Of a stretch of 64,000 nt of DNA, positions 17,011 through 26,448 are shown in pieces. The stretch comes from JACKOB01 sp024234575 (lineage in GTDB: Bacteria > Pseudomonadota > Gammaproteobacteria > Pseudomonadales > Oleiphilaceae). The notes beneath the pieces were generated by a model, which did no database searches, was not told where the DNA came from, and saw only the letters and a list, made by a program, of their open reading frames with translations. Both the position numbers and the translations under genes were made by a program. Every line of letters begins with the position of its first letter. Position 1 is the first letter of the stretch. The DNA is taken from positions 29,703 to 93,702 of the forward strand of contig JBPJFZ010000017.1 in assembly GCA_051208035.1 (NCBI GenBank), in the 5' to 3' direction.

Positions 17011-18045
17011 ATGAAGTCTTACTTTTCAATATTTTTTGTAGCGATGTCGCTAATTCTCGCAGGTTGTAGCGATAGCGGGAAGAAAACGGGAAGTGTTAGT
17101 ATTCAGTCAGCTGAAGTGTTCCAAGGTGGACTGGCGACGAAGTCGGTGCATATGGTCGAGGGTGCACCGGAAATTTCCTTAAACTGGAACGTACGATTCT
17201 CATCACCTTCTTCCACTTATCAAATGCGCGTCTGGCTCGGCACCGACAAATATCCGCAGCAAAGGGAGTTATTAAAACGCAATTGCGCCACCAATCCCAA
17301 TGGCGCTTCTTTCGAGTGTGGCCCAGAGCATTCCTATGTTTGTGCCCTTGGATATAATTATGTAGATTGCCGGGGGCCAATAGCTGGCGAACGTATCTAT
17401 GCTGATACGCAATTCGAAACTCTGTATTTCGAAGCCTGCATCTATGATAGCGACATAGAAAGCACTGATAAAACCCGTTGTGATGTAGAGGAAATAGAGT
17501 TTAATACGTTTTACACCGATGATGTGCGTTTGTCCCTCTTTGGAGGAGTTATCCCCGAAGACTGGAAAGTAAACGGTGTTCCTCGTCCAGCCTGTGAGAC
17601 TGGCGATAGTGAATCACTTACCGGATGTTATAAGTCAGAGCATTGTTATTTGGCCCCTAGTGGAGCATCTTCAAGATATTGGATTGATTTTCTGGCATCT
17701 GGCGATATCAAGACTTTTGTCAATGAGTATCCCAATGACTCTTATTGCAGTGGAGCTTATATTCCCTCTGAAACTAGCAGCACTTTCTCTGCTTATGTTC
17801 CCGGCACAACCTATGATCTCAATGCGGATAACGAAGATGAGAAAGAATTGCTGGTAACCGAGCTGGATGTGTCTGCAGGAGATCAAAAGTTTTTTTCCGT
17901 CTTTAATAAAGATGGAGTCAGACTGTGCTTCCCCGGTAGTGATTATGAATGGCAATCTACAGGTGTGGGGATGCAATTCAGCAATCAAGACAAAGAAAAT
18001 CGTAGTGAAACGTTCACTTTTGAAGACTGTCTGTTGAAGCGTTAA
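17011..18045 (+). CDS. Cys-rich lipoprotein of unknown function
   Basis: The frame opens at 16936, but the signal peptide begins at the Met at 17011 (MKSYFSIFFVAMSLILAGCS), giving a 344-residue lipoprotein with lipobox LAGC. The mature protein has about 14 Cys, including CGPEHSYVC and CYKSEHCYL, suggesting several disulfides in the periplasm or at the cell surface. No known domain is recognised. The C-terminal part (FFSVFNKDGVRLCFPGSDYEW) looks beta-rich. It is probably monocistronic. An inverted repeat at 18123-18146 may mark the 3' end of its transcript. Confidence 0.72.
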   Translation: MKSYFSIFFVAMSLILAGCSDSGKKTGSVSIQSAEVFQGGLATKSVHMVEGAPEISLNWNVRFSSPSSTYQMRVWLGTDKYPQQRELLKRNCATNPNGASFECGPEHSYVCALGYNYVDCRGPIAGERIYADTQFETLYFEACIYDSDIESTDKTRCDVEEIEFNTFYTDDVRLSLFGGVIPEDWKVNGVPRPACETGDSESLTGCYKSEHCYLAPSGASSRYWIDFLASGDIKTFVNEYPNDSYCSGAYIPSETSSTFSAYVPGTTYDLNADNEDEKELLVTELDVSAGDQKFFSVFNKDGVRLCFPGSDYEWQSTGVGMQFSNQDKENRSETFTFEDCLLKR

Positions 18046-18122
18046 GTTTTTGTGGCCGAAGCCAGTCTGATCATGGCTGATTGGCCTGCGCTACTATCAA
18101 GATGTATACTTTGCCTCCCAAA

Positions 18123-18146
18123 TCCGGGTAACTAACATTACCCGGA
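18123..18146. repeat. 9-bp inverted repeat between two genes
   Basis: TCCGGGTAA-CTAACA-TTACCCGGA (18123-18131 with 18138-18146) is perfect with a 6-nt loop. It is about 80 bp past the lipoprotein stop and about 30 bp before the DUF695-like start. There is no T run. It could be an operator or a transcript-end hairpin. Confidence 0.4.
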
Positions 18147-18176
18147 ATCATCTTATAGTAATCAGCGAGGCCCTTG

Positions 18177-18641
18177 GTGAGCAGTTCTAAATTAATTCTA
18201 CCCGAACCTTCGTTTGTCTTAATCCAGCGAGAAGACGAGGGTGCGCCAGTATATGCGGCCGTCAATAAATCTCTTGCATCGTTTGATGCTACCGCCCGTC
18301 AGCTGTTCAGCTGGCAGTTATCGTTGATCCTTGAATTACAAACCGAAGATGCCAGCGGGATGACGCTGTCTCACGAAGCGAAAGCTATCGAGCCGTTCTG
18401 CCTGCAACTGGAGTCTGATTTACTGAGCGCCGGTAATGCTGTGCCGTTGGCCCGGATCACCTGGCGCAAAACGCGAGAGTTGCTTTTCAGGGTTTATAAT
18501 CCAGTCATTGCCAATGACCTCATCGAAAGTATTATTGCCGCCGAATCAAACCCCCGACCCTTTAGCTATGCAATTGATCCGGACGACACCTGGACAATGG
18601 CAAAGGTGTATCTGCATCAGTTCGAGACAGCGTCCTCTTAA
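18177..18641 (+). CDS. DUF695-like protein
   Basis: The protein is about 154 residues, cytosolic, with no signal peptide. It follows the pattern of DUF695: an N-terminal DDEGAPVYAAVNKSLASF strand region, LSLILELQ, a helix containing IEPFCLQLESDL, then ARITWRKTRELLFRVYN and a terminal DDTWTMAKVYLHQF. DUF695 proteins are often found as small stand-alone stress- or immunity-like proteins, but their activity is not established. GTG at 18177 has AGCGAGG at suitable spacing; TTG at 18174 is an alternative. It lies 122 bp upstream of the glutamate-synthase-like gene on the same strand. Confidence 0.62.
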   Translation: MSSSKLILPEPSFVLIQREDEGAPVYAAVNKSLASFDATARQLFSWQLSLILELQTEDASGMTLSHEAKAIEPFCLQLESDLLSAGNAVPLARITWRKTRELLFRVYNPVIANDLIESIIAAESNPRPFSYAIDPDDTWTMAKVYLHQFETASS

Positions 18642-18763
18642 ATGGAGGCGAGCTATCAATACCGCGAGCGTTCAGCGGCAATAATATGCTTGGTATTCGT
18701 CGTCACCACAAAATTTCCTTAAGCCTGCTGGCTACCAATCTGTTTAACAAAGGGTGAGTATTT

Positions 18764-20401
18764 ATGATTAGGGTTCCTCCTGTTCGATACTGGGCTTATG
18801 TGGTAAGCATTTTTGGCTTTGCTGTCTCGTTATTGATGGTGGTAGTTGGCAAGTTGCCGGTGTGGGTGTTGTCAGTATTTTTCATACTCACGGTGATTGG
18901 TACTCGTGATGTGCTTCAGCGTAAGCATACACTCATGAGAAACTTTCCGATTCTGGCGCATATCCGTTATTTTCTTGAGTCGTTTGGGGTAGAGATAAGG
19001 CAATATTTTATCGAATCAGATACCGAAGAACGGCCTTTCTCCCGTGAACAACGTGCTGTGGTTTACCAGCGTGCTAAAAACACTCTCGATAAACGGCCCT
19101 TCGGATCGCTGGTCTCGATGTATGAGGAAGGCTACGAGTGGATGAATCATTCGATGCGCCCTGTCGATATTGAAGATGCTGATTTTAGGGTTGAGATTGG
19201 TGCAAGCTGTAAAAAGCCCTATAAAGCCAGTATTTTTAATATTTCGGCGATGAGTTTCGGGTCGCTGTCCGCAAACGCCATACTGTCTTTAAATACCGGG
19301 GCGAAACGAGGCGGTTTTTACCATGATACAGGGGAAGGGTCTATTTCTCGTTACCATCGCCTACCTGGTGGTGATTTGGTGTGGGAGATCGGCTCGGGAT
19401 ATTTTGGTTGTCGCAACGTTGATGGTTCGTTTTGTCGCGAGAAGTTTGCGGAAAACGCGGTGCTTGATCAGGTTAAAATGATTGAGATTAAGCTTTCGCA
19501 GGGGGCCAAGCCGGGGCACGGAGGTATCTTGCCGGGCGCGAAAGTGACGCCAGAGATAGCCGAGGCAAGAGGTGTACCAATAGGCTTGGATGTGGTCTCT
19601 CCGGCAATGCACTCTGCCTTTAGTACCCCCATAGAACTGTTAGAGTTTGTGGATGAGCTTAGGGAGCTGTCGGGCGGCAAACCGGTTGGGTTCAAGCTGG
19701 CAATAGGGCATCCATGGGAGTGGTTTGCCATTGTTAAAGCGATGTTGAAAACCGGGCGTCGGCCTGATTTTATTGTTGTGGATGGCGGCGAAGGCGGCAC
19801 GGGGGCGGCGCCGGTAGAGTTTATTAACCGTTTAGGCACGCCTCTTACCGAAGCGCTGCTATTGGTACATAACACGCTGATTGGCACCAATCTGCGTGAA
19901 CATATTTCAATTGGTGCGGCGGGTAAAATTACCTCGGCATTTCATTTGGCGCGAACGCTGGCATTAGGGGCTGACTGGTGTAATGCAGCACGGGGATACA
20001 TGTTTGCCCTCGGGTGTGTGCAGTCGATGAGTTGCCATACCGGGCGCTGTCCAACTGGGATTGCCACACAAGATCCTTCACGCAGTCAAAAGCTTGATGT
20101 GGCAGACAAAAGTGAGCGTGTTTATAACTTTCATAAACATACAGTGGAAGCACTTGGTCATCTCATTGGTGCGGCAGGGTTGAAGAGCCCGTCAGAGCTG
20201 GGGCCAGAGCATATTGTGCGCCGCATCTCCAGTAACGAAGTGAAGTCCTATATTGATCTGTTTCATTTTGTCGAGCCTGGCCAGCTATTGACCGGCACGG
20301 CAGATCATTTTGTCTTCGAGCAATACTGGAACGAAGTCGATGGGTCAACCTTTGACGCGCCTGAAAAGGTGCTTAAGTTGCGCGAGACTAAGTTACGTTA
20401 A
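18764..20401 (+). CDS. FMN-binding glutamate synthase-family membrane protein
   Basis: The 545-residue protein has two N-terminal hydrophobic segments (about 8-25 and 28-48) followed by the FMN-binding TIM barrel of the GltB central/FMN region. Motifs visible are ISAMSFGSLS, GAKRGGFYHDTGEGSIS, EIKLSQGAKPGHGGILPG, VVDGGEGGTGAAP and a Cys cluster MSCHTGRCPTGI that resembles the [3Fe-4S] ligand motif of glutamate synthase. It lacks the glutaminase domain, so it is not a complete glutamate synthase. The true reaction of these stand-alone homologues is unclear. It is likely anchored to the inner membrane with a cytosolic catalytic domain. Confidence 0.85.
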   Translation: MIRVPPVRYWAYVVSIFGFAVSLLMVVVGKLPVWVLSVFFILTVIGTRDVLQRKHTLMRNFPILAHIRYFLESFGVEIRQYFIESDTEERPFSREQRAVVYQRAKNTLDKRPFGSLVSMYEEGYEWMNHSMRPVDIEDADFRVEIGASCKKPYKASIFNISAMSFGSLSANAILSLNTGAKRGGFYHDTGEGSISRYHRLPGGDLVWEIGSGYFGCRNVDGSFCREKFAENAVLDQVKMIEIKLSQGAKPGHGGILPGAKVTPEIAEARGVPIGLDVVSPAMHSAFSTPIELLEFVDELRELSGGKPVGFKLAIGHPWEWFAIVKAMLKTGRRPDFIVVDGGEGGTGAAPVEFINRLGTPLTEALLLVHNTLIGTNLREHISIGAAGKITSAFHLARTLALGADWCNAARGYMFALGCVQSMSCHTGRCPTGIATQDPSRSQKLDVADKSERVYNFHKHTVEALGHLIGAAGLKSPSELGPEHIVRRISSNEVKSYIDLFHFVEPGQLLTGTADHFVFEQYWNEVDGSTFDAPEKVLKLRETKLR

Positions 20402-20545
20402 CGTCAGTGCTGTAATAAGGTATTGAAGGCATGGTGTGTAACCATGGCATGAAAATGGTAGCGACATTTCCGGTCTTGCGGGTACTGACGATCGATAGTC
20501 CCCATCTTGATCCTGAGCATGTCGCTGCCAAATTTAGTCTGCCAG

Positions 20546-21952
20546 TTAAAATCCAGACACTGCCTGAGTCGGATGATCAGCGGTGGCCGCTGCATAAAGC
20601 TCATCCAGCGACGCTTGCAAGTAGCCTGCAAGATCAGGCGACTCCTTTGCAGTCTCGATGGTCGTGGTGGCAGCAATGGTCAGCGTGTCCAGGTAGCTGG
20701 TAACGACCATCGTTAATCCCATGCCATCAACAATTGGGGCCATGCCTTCCATGCTTTTGAGTTTTGCACCATCAAGATACAGCGGAACTGGTGAGCCTGG
20801 CACATTGGTAATAATCATATTAAAAACCGGTTTCAGCCACTTACCAATTCTGAGTCGGGTATAGGCTTTTACTACCAGTGAAGATGACCATGATGGCAGA
20901 TGGGCGATGACCTCTTCCATACTCACTTCTTTGTTGTACTCTTTGGATTGCACGGCGTTGCGATGAATGGCATGCAATCTATCTGTGGCTGAGTCGATAT
21001 CGGTGGCTAAAGACACTAACATGGCAGAAATAGAGTTCCCGGTGCCATCGGTGTTATCCAGCCTTTTCGAGACTGGCGCCATCGCGACTATGGGGGTGTT
21101 GGGTAATTTGTTTGTGTTGGTCAGGTGTTGCCTGACAGCGCCAGAGCAAATTGCTAAAACCACATCATTCACGGTGTAGCCTGGATAGAGGCTTTTTATG
21201 GCTTTTATTTTATCCAGTGACAGGTGCGCACTGCGAATCCTTCGGCTGTGTTTCACTTCACCATTGAAGGATGTTGCCGGTGACAAAAAAAAGTGAGGCG
21301 GTGTCGAATGAGATCTATCGCGTTGGCGTAGCCTGTAGGAGTTGTTCAGGGCGTGACCCAGGCTTTTGCCAAAAGCCGCAATTTTTTTCGGGCTGCGATA
21401 CAAGCCTCTTAATTTATTGGCGGTCATCTGAGTATAAGAGGGTGGGGCGGGGGTCCAGCTATCAGCATCAGCTTCTATTGAAGTGGATGTTGGGCTAAGC
21501 AGGCCCGCTAAAATCTTTTCCGCTGCTTTACCATCAAGTGCGGCATGATGGAATTTCATTAGCACGTTAAAGCTGTTCCCCATATCCACGTAGCGCATTT
21601 CCCATAAAGGGATTGTCGGGTCCAGCGTCTCGCTGAAAAACTGGTCGACCATTGTCTCTCTTTGCGTTTGTGAGCTAATGGCAGAAATACGGTGTTCTTT
21701 CACATGGTTGTCGATTGAAAATGTCCGGTCATCTACCCAGTAAGGCAGATCGACATTCAGCGGAAGTGTGGCCAGCTTTCGTCTAAATACCGGTGAAATG
21801 GACAGTCGCGACGCAATATGGTTCTTAAAACGCGCAAAAGTCATTTTGCCATCAGCCGGATTATTGAACTGCAATATGCAGCCAATATGCATCGGCGTAC
21901 TTTTAGATTCCAGGTTCAGGAATGTCGCATCCATGTTTGATAGCTGTTGCAT
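20546..21952 (-). CDS. Wax ester synthase/diacylglycerol acyltransferase (WS/DGAT)
   Basis: The 468-residue enzyme joins acyl-CoA to fatty alcohol or diacylglycerol to make storage wax esters or triacylglycerol. The catalytic HHxxxDG motif (HHAALDG) is near 136-142, and the start MDATFLNLESKSTPMHIG is typical. The conserved NDVVLAICSGAVRQHL and C-terminal FNMIITNVPGSPVPLYL motifs are both present. The frame opens upstream at 21985, but the ATG at 21952 has GGAGGAG at 6-nt spacing and starts the conserved block. It is peripherally membrane-associated. Very AT-rich sequence upstream holds its promoter. It is convergent with the flavoprotein gene. Confidence 0.92.
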   Translation of the reverse strand: MQQLSNMDATFLNLESKSTPMHIGCILQFNNPADGKMTFARFKNHIASRLSISPVFRRKLATLPLNVDLPYWVDDRTFSIDNHVKEHRISAISSQTQRETMVDQFFSETLDPTIPLWEMRYVDMGNSFNVLMKFHHAALDGKAAEKILAGLLSPTSTSIEADADSWTPAPPSYTQMTANKLRGLYRSPKKIAAFGKSLGHALNNSYRLRQRDRSHSTPPHFFLSPATSFNGEVKHSRRIRSAHLSLDKIKAIKSLYPGYTVNDVVLAICSGAVRQHLTNTNKLPNTPIVAMAPVSKRLDNTDGTGNSISAMLVSLATDIDSATDRLHAIHRNAVQSKEYNKEVSMEEVIAHLPSWSSSLVVKAYTRLRIGKWLKPVFNMIITNVPGSPVPLYLDGAKLKSMEGMAPIVDGMGLTMVVTSYLDTLTIAATTTIETAKESPDLAGYLQASLDELYAAATADHPTQAVSGF

Positions 21953-22165
21953 AATATTCTCCTCCGGCTGGTCGAGCACTACCACCAGTGACGTTAATTG
22001 ATGATGGAGGGATTATTTCATTTAAGAGTACATATGTATACTGAAATATTGTTAAATATCGCCTAAAATATCTATAGTATTTTTATCTGTATGAAATATA
22101 AGATAAAAAATATTATAAATATTGTTATCTAGTGTACATTATTATCTTTGCTCTGGTGGGCGTGT
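21953..22165 (-). promoter_or_regulatory. Strongly AT-rich promoter region of the WS/DGAT gene
   Basis: From about 22015 to 22150 the sequence is dominated by A and T, unlike its surroundings, with many TATAAT-like steps in both directions. It separates the MocR gene (which ends here) from the WS/DGAT start on the same strand. AT-rich promoters of this kind are often bound by nucleoid proteins; that role is inference. Confidence 0.4.
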
Positions 22166-23644
22166 CTAGGGATGGGACGACGAAAGTGGAATCAGCCTGG
22201 ATAGCGCTTTTACGCCTCGAATTCGCTCTGTTGCAGTGGTGTTGGCAAAGCCGAGCACTAAGCCGGTTTTCGTGCTTGAGCCCTTGCTATCAAGAAAATA
22301 GGACGAAAGCGAAGAGCTGCCAAAACCTGCAGCGGCAAACTGTTGCTTTAGAAGCTTGTCGTCGATGCCGGGTATTTCAATCGCCAGATGCATACCGGCA
22401 CTTTGGGCAATTGGTCGGGCAATACCGGTGAGGGTGGTCGTAATTAATTGCAGTAAATGTTGCCACTTGGCTTCATAAATTTTTCGCATTTTGCGTAAAT
22501 GCCGCACGAAATGGCCTTCACTTATAAAATCTGTGACAACCGCCTGTGTAAGCGTTGGTGTCTCACCACACATATAGCTCTTTGCCTGGACAAACGGCGC
22601 GATCATTGCTTCCGGAACAACCAAATAGCCCAAGCGCAATGCGGGGAATAACGTTTTACTGAAGCTTCCCATGTAAAACACCGGGCTGTTTTCTGCCATA
22701 CCTTGCAACGAAGCTATCGGTTTATGATGAAAATGAAACTCGCTGTCGTAATCGTCTTCGAGCAGCCAGATATTGTTGTTTGTTGCCCACTCAAGCAATG
22801 CCAAACGCTGGGCTGCAGGTAGAATTCCCCCTAGCGGATACTGGTGTGTTGGCGTGATATATAACAGCTTTGCTGAGTCTGTTTGGTTCGATGAGTATTC
22901 AGGCAGCTGTTCGATATTTATGCCGTGCTCTCCGAGGGGGCAAGGAACCACGGTGGCTCCTCGCGCCATGAAAGCCTTGCGTGCACCGCCATAACCTGGG
23001 TCTTCCATTAACACCTGCTCACCCTCGTCCAGTAAGAGTTGCGCGCAAAGCGAAATGGCTTGTTGCGCCCCTTGAGTAATAATAATTTGCTGTGCCGTGC
23101 AGCTCACTCCCCGAGACAGACAGAGGTAATCTGCCAGTGCCAAGCGAAGTGGCAGATAGCCCTGATCATCGTGGTAGCCCAGCAAATCTCTGCGATGCTG
23201 ATGCCTGCGTTGTATGGATGTCCAGAGTGCTAGTGGAAAGTCCTGGATATCAGGAATACCCGGTGTAAATGGGAGTGCCGTTGAGTGTTCGCTGTGTGCT
23301 TGCTGCAGCAAGGCGTTGCCATAGCGTGACCAGCGCGGGTGCATGGACGGCACTTTCATCGGGGCTACAGCAAGTTGTTTGCCATGAGAGGGCAGGTCAG
23401 CGCACACGTAAACGCCGCGACCGGGCTGGCTGTCGAGAAATCCTTCTGACTTTAGCTGTTCGATAACCAGTGTTACGGTATTGCGACTGATCTTAAGTTC
23501 GTCTGCCATCTTGCGTGACGAGGGCAGACGGGTGCCTGGTAGAAGGCGTCCGGAGAAAATCCAGTCGATGATAAAACGATGCAATTGTGCTTGTAGTGGT
23601 ATATCCGAATCAAAACTAAATGCGCTAAGGGATGTGACTTCCAT
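22166..23644 (-). CDS. MocR/PdxR-family regulator (GntR HTH + aminotransferase domain)
   Basis: The 492-residue regulator has an N-terminal GntR winged helix (about residues 15-85: IFSGRLLPGTRLPSSRKMADELKI with SRNTVTLVIEQLKSEGF). It is fused to a fold-type I aminotransferase domain with TQGAQQAISLCAQLL, EDPGYGGARKAF and a PLP-Lys motif GSFSKTLFPALRLGYL. MocR proteins sense PLP or amino compounds and usually control a divergent neighbour. Here that is the PNPOx-like gene at 23848. ATG at 23644 has GGGAG at 8 nt; the TTG at 23659 would place the ribosome-binding site inside the gene. A palindrome between the two genes is the likely operator. Confidence 0.9.
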   Translation of the reverse strand: MEVTSLSAFSFDSDIPLQAQLHRFIIDWIFSGRLLPGTRLPSSRKMADELKISRNTVTLVIEQLKSEGFLDSQPGRGVYVCADLPSHGKQLAVAPMKVPSMHPRWSRYGNALLQQAHSEHSTALPFTPGIPDIQDFPLALWTSIQRRHQHRRDLLGYHDDQGYLPLRLALADYLCLSRGVSCTAQQIIITQGAQQAISLCAQLLLDEGEQVLMEDPGYGGARKAFMARGATVVPCPLGEHGINIEQLPEYSSNQTDSAKLLYITPTHQYPLGGILPAAQRLALLEWATNNNIWLLEDDYDSEFHFHHKPIASLQGMAENSPVFYMGSFSKTLFPALRLGYLVVPEAMIAPFVQAKSYMCGETPTLTQAVVTDFISEGHFVRHLRKMRKIYEAKWQHLLQLITTTLTGIARPIAQSAGMHLAIEIPGIDDKLLKQQFAAAGFGSSSLSSYFLDSKGSSTKTGLVLGFANTTATERIRGVKALSRLIPLSSSHP

Positions 23645-23711
23645 CTTGTGTGCTCCCAAAAACAGGCAGGCTCCAAAAACGACGAAGCGATTATTCGCGC
23701 TTTCTCAATGC

Positions 23712-23762
23712 AAAACTGGCACTACCATATGTATAAAACTGGATCTTTTAAAGATACCAGTT
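23712..23762. promoter_or_regulatory. Candidate MocR operator
   Basis: AAAACTGG occurs twice (23712-23719 and 23735-23742) in the same orientation, 23 bp apart. The second copy begins a near-perfect palindrome, AACTGG-ATCTTT-T-AAAGAT-A-CCAGTT, ending at 23762, with one extra base on the right arm. Direct repeats plus an inverted half-site in a divergent MocR intergenic region fit known MocR-type binding arrangements. Confidence 0.6.
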
Positions 23763-23847
23763 GCACTACAAAATAACCATTCTCAGGAGCGGTTTGCAGA
23801 GACGGAATGGTGAGTAGTGGCTAAGTTGCGACGAAAGGAGGGATGAA

Positions 23848-24498
23848 ATGAGCAGCGCAGATGTGGGCAGCGCAGGGTATATAAAGGCAGGTTTGCCGCA
23901 AACGGAGATAGCTGAAGGGAGCTTTAAGCATACCGCGCGTAGTACGGTAAAGCGGGGTGCTAAGCGTGCCAGCTATGATAAAGCCTCAGTATATCGTCTG
24001 GTCGATGATCTAAAGTTAGGGCACCTCGGATTTGTGGTAGATGGCCGGCCGGTGATTATTCCGTTAACGGTGTGGCGTGTTGATGATGATCTCTATTTTC
24101 ATGTCGCCAACAAAAGCCGGTTACAGAGAATGTTAGAGCAAGGTGCGGAGTTTTGTGTCTCTTTTGCCGAATGCAGTGAGTGGGTGATGTCCAAGTCGGC
24201 CTATCATCACAGTGCAAACTATCGCTCGGCGGTGTTGTACTGCACCGGTAGCCGGGTGGTCGAGCCTGAAGATTTTGATCATGCGTTTTCAGTCATTATT
24301 GATCAGCTGGAAGCTGATCGTTGGCAACAAATAAGACCGCCCAATGCGCTGGAAAGAAAAGCGACTGCGTTGATGAAACTGACCATTAACGAAGGTTCGT
24401 TTAAATCCCGTACAGGTGGCCCCAGCGAAGAACCAGAAGATATGGCCTTGCCCGTGTGGCATGGAACGCAGCCGGTGTGTCCCTACCATAAGCGTTAG
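23848..24498 (+). CDS. Pyridoxamine 5'-phosphate oxidase-family (flavin-binding) protein
   Basis: The 216-residue cytosolic protein has a split-barrel FMN-binding fold. It shows YRLVDDLKLGHLGFVVDGRPVIIPL, then DDLYFHVANKSRLQRML, FCVSFAECSEWVMSKSAYHHSANYRSAV and GSRVVEPEDFDHAF. This is the family often called flavin-nucleotide-binding or NimA-like, commonly encoded beside a MocR regulator. It could act in B6 metabolism or reduce a small molecule; the substrate is unknown. The start has AAGGAGG upstream. Expression is probably controlled by the MocR protein through the palindrome at 23712-23762. Confidence 0.85.
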   Translation: MSSADVGSAGYIKAGLPQTEIAEGSFKHTARSTVKRGAKRASYDKASVYRLVDDLKLGHLGFVVDGRPVIIPLTVWRVDDDLYFHVANKSRLQRMLEQGAEFCVSFAECSEWVMSKSAYHHSANYRSAVLYCTGSRVVEPEDFDHAFSVIIDQLEADRWQQIRPPNALERKATALMKLTINEGSFKSRTGGPSEEPEDMALPVWHGTQPVCPYHKR

Positions 24499-24545
24499 GG
24501 ACAAGGTGTCTTGATAGGGTGGCAGAGCGTCCTGGCGGTTACCGT

Positions 24546-26198
24546 CTAGGTCCGCTCGGACTTCTCTGCCGGCTTTTCATGCCACTTTTCTTCTGGTACC
24601 AGAATGTTGTCAGCAGGTTGCGCAACGAAATGCGGCGACATGATTTGTACACCAAAGCGGTTAAATTCGTCCTGAATAGCCTGGTGCAGCCTGGTTAGCA
24701 CAGCGACGCGCTGGTCTTGTTGGCTGGGAACAAACGTCAGCGAGTACTCGACATAAAAGTCAGACAGACTACGCTGTGCAACAAATGCCTTAGGTGTGTT
24801 CTCTATTCCCTGAGTGGCGGCGACGGAGTTCAGGAGCATGGCTTCTACCTGTCGCCACGGAGTGTCATAGCCAATGGTTACCGTGGTGGTGGCGTAAGCG
24901 TTCAGGCTTGAATAATTCATGGCTGTAGCCGATACCATTAGCGCATTGGGTATGGTTACCACTTCGTTCAGGCGAGTTCTAAGCTTGGTCGAAAGCACGC
25001 CTATCGAGAGCACCACCCCTTCGTCGTTACCAATTTTTACCATATCACCCTCGCGAAAAGCGTTGGTGTAAGAGACCATCAAGCCGCCCAGCACCTGTCC
25101 AACAACGCCAGCTGACCCCAATGAGACCATCAGGCCGACAAATACTGAAACGCCCTTGAATGCTTCCGTATCTGAACCTGGTATATAGGGAAATGCGACA
25201 ACCAGCGTAAACGCCCAAATTAGAAAAACAACCAGTCGGCGGGTGGCTCTGGCGGACTGGGGGCTTAACAGGCTTGTTTCATCGTGATTATGTTCCGCCT
25301 GTCGGAAAAAACCCTGTACTACACGAGAGGCGAGCCGCCCCAGTAGAAAAATTATCAGAACGGTTACCAGGTCTGGGATGGTTGCGATAATCGCATGTAA
25401 AAAATCACCGATAAGCTCAAAGAAAAACCCTTTTATTTTAACGGCGAATGCTTTGGTATATGGCACGAGCCCCAGTGTGATCGTCAACCACAGGTAAGTG
25501 CAGAGCAACATGATTGACCAAAAAAACAGCCTGAGTGATGCTGTCGCGACCTGTTTAACATATGGGGTAAGGTTGACGTTGCTAAACTGCCAGCGAGTAG
25601 AGCTCTTGGCTCGTCTTTTTACCCAGATATCTGCCCGCCTAAGCCCTTTGCGTAAGAGCGCGACGATTATGATAAAAACAATGCTTGAAGCTATCAGGTA
25701 AAAGGCGGACATGGCCATTGTTGTCGGTGCCAGCTGTTCGTCGCGCAAAGCCAGAAACTGCTCAATGCGTTTGATGGTTTCGTCTGCCACCTCATTAAGC
25801 GTTTGGCCAGACTCTACATCAATGTCTTTTTCACTAAGTCCCATAAGCATTCCACCATCACCGATGATTAAAATGCCCTTTTGATCCTTGGTGATAATGT
25901 TCTCGGTCATTAACTTCTGAGAGGCTTTATCCATCGGAATGGCAAGCAGTCTTTCGGCAATATTCTCGGCACGGGATTTTGGTGAAATCCCGTTAACCGT
26001 CGCACGCAATGTCACGATATCCCTGTTCCACACGGTGACCGTCGCTTCTGTTCCGGGGGTAATATTGAAGCTCAATGGTTCAGCTGCCAGGGCCGCATGA
26101 GGGCGTAAAAACGCAAGGCCCAGCAGCAGAACAAAAACAGGGAAACAATTTTGTGTGACATGGCGAAAGAAAGTGTAGTGCGGGTTCGATCTGTTCAA
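24546..26198 (-). CDS. MscS-family mechanosensitive channel
   Basis: The 550-residue membrane protein has a cleavable-looking N-terminal segment (ending LAAEP) and a periplasmic domain to about 160, followed by five or so membrane segments. The pore helix and beta domain have the MscS pattern GVSVFVGLMVSLGSAGVVGQVLGGLMVSYTNAFREGDMVKIG and TKLRTRLNEVVTIPNALM. The C-terminal alpha/beta vestibule ends near PHF. Such channels release solutes during osmotic downshock. It is larger than minimal MscS (about 286 residues) and resembles the longer YbdG/YnaI-like or periplasmic-domain variants. It is convergent with the PNPOx-like gene. Confidence 0.9.
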   Translation of the reverse strand: MNRSNPHYTFFRHVTQNCFPVFVLLLGLAFLRPHAALAAEPLSFNITPGTEATVTVWNRDIVTLRATVNGISPKSRAENIAERLLAIPMDKASQKLMTENIITKDQKGILIIGDGGMLMGLSEKDIDVESGQTLNEVADETIKRIEQFLALRDEQLAPTTMAMSAFYLIASSIVFIIIVALLRKGLRRADIWVKRRAKSSTRWQFSNVNLTPYVKQVATASLRLFFWSIMLLCTYLWLTITLGLVPYTKAFAVKIKGFFFELIGDFLHAIIATIPDLVTVLIIFLLGRLASRVVQGFFRQAEHNHDETSLLSPQSARATRRLVVFLIWAFTLVVAFPYIPGSDTEAFKGVSVFVGLMVSLGSAGVVGQVLGGLMVSYTNAFREGDMVKIGNDEGVVLSIGVLSTKLRTRLNEVVTIPNALMVSATAMNYSSLNAYATTTVTIGYDTPWRQVEAMLLNSVAATQGIENTPKAFVAQRSLSDFYVEYSLTFVPSQQDQRVAVLTRLHQAIQDEFNRFGVQIMSPHFVAQPADNILVPEEKWHEKPAEKSERT

Positions 26199-26448
26199 GA
26201 TTTTTATCCTGGATATTTTTTGCCAACGCTATGCGTTGACCAATGGGGACGGGCGCAACCATTCACTCCGCCCGAGATAATGTGTCAGGTCGTCTCTTTA
26301 GTCTAGCAAGTTCTTTTTCGTCTAAGTTTTTTTCTTGTTTCTTAAGCTGAGACTCCTTGATCTCGGTAATTTATTTTCAAGTTAATAGGTGTTAACTTCA
26401 TCATCCGCATGATCGCTGGAAAATAAAAATACCTAAGGAGCCAAACAC

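Noticed and set aside
18071..18265. 64-codon minus-strand frame
   Set aside because: It is antisense to the DUF695-like gene and spans the inverted repeat; no support.
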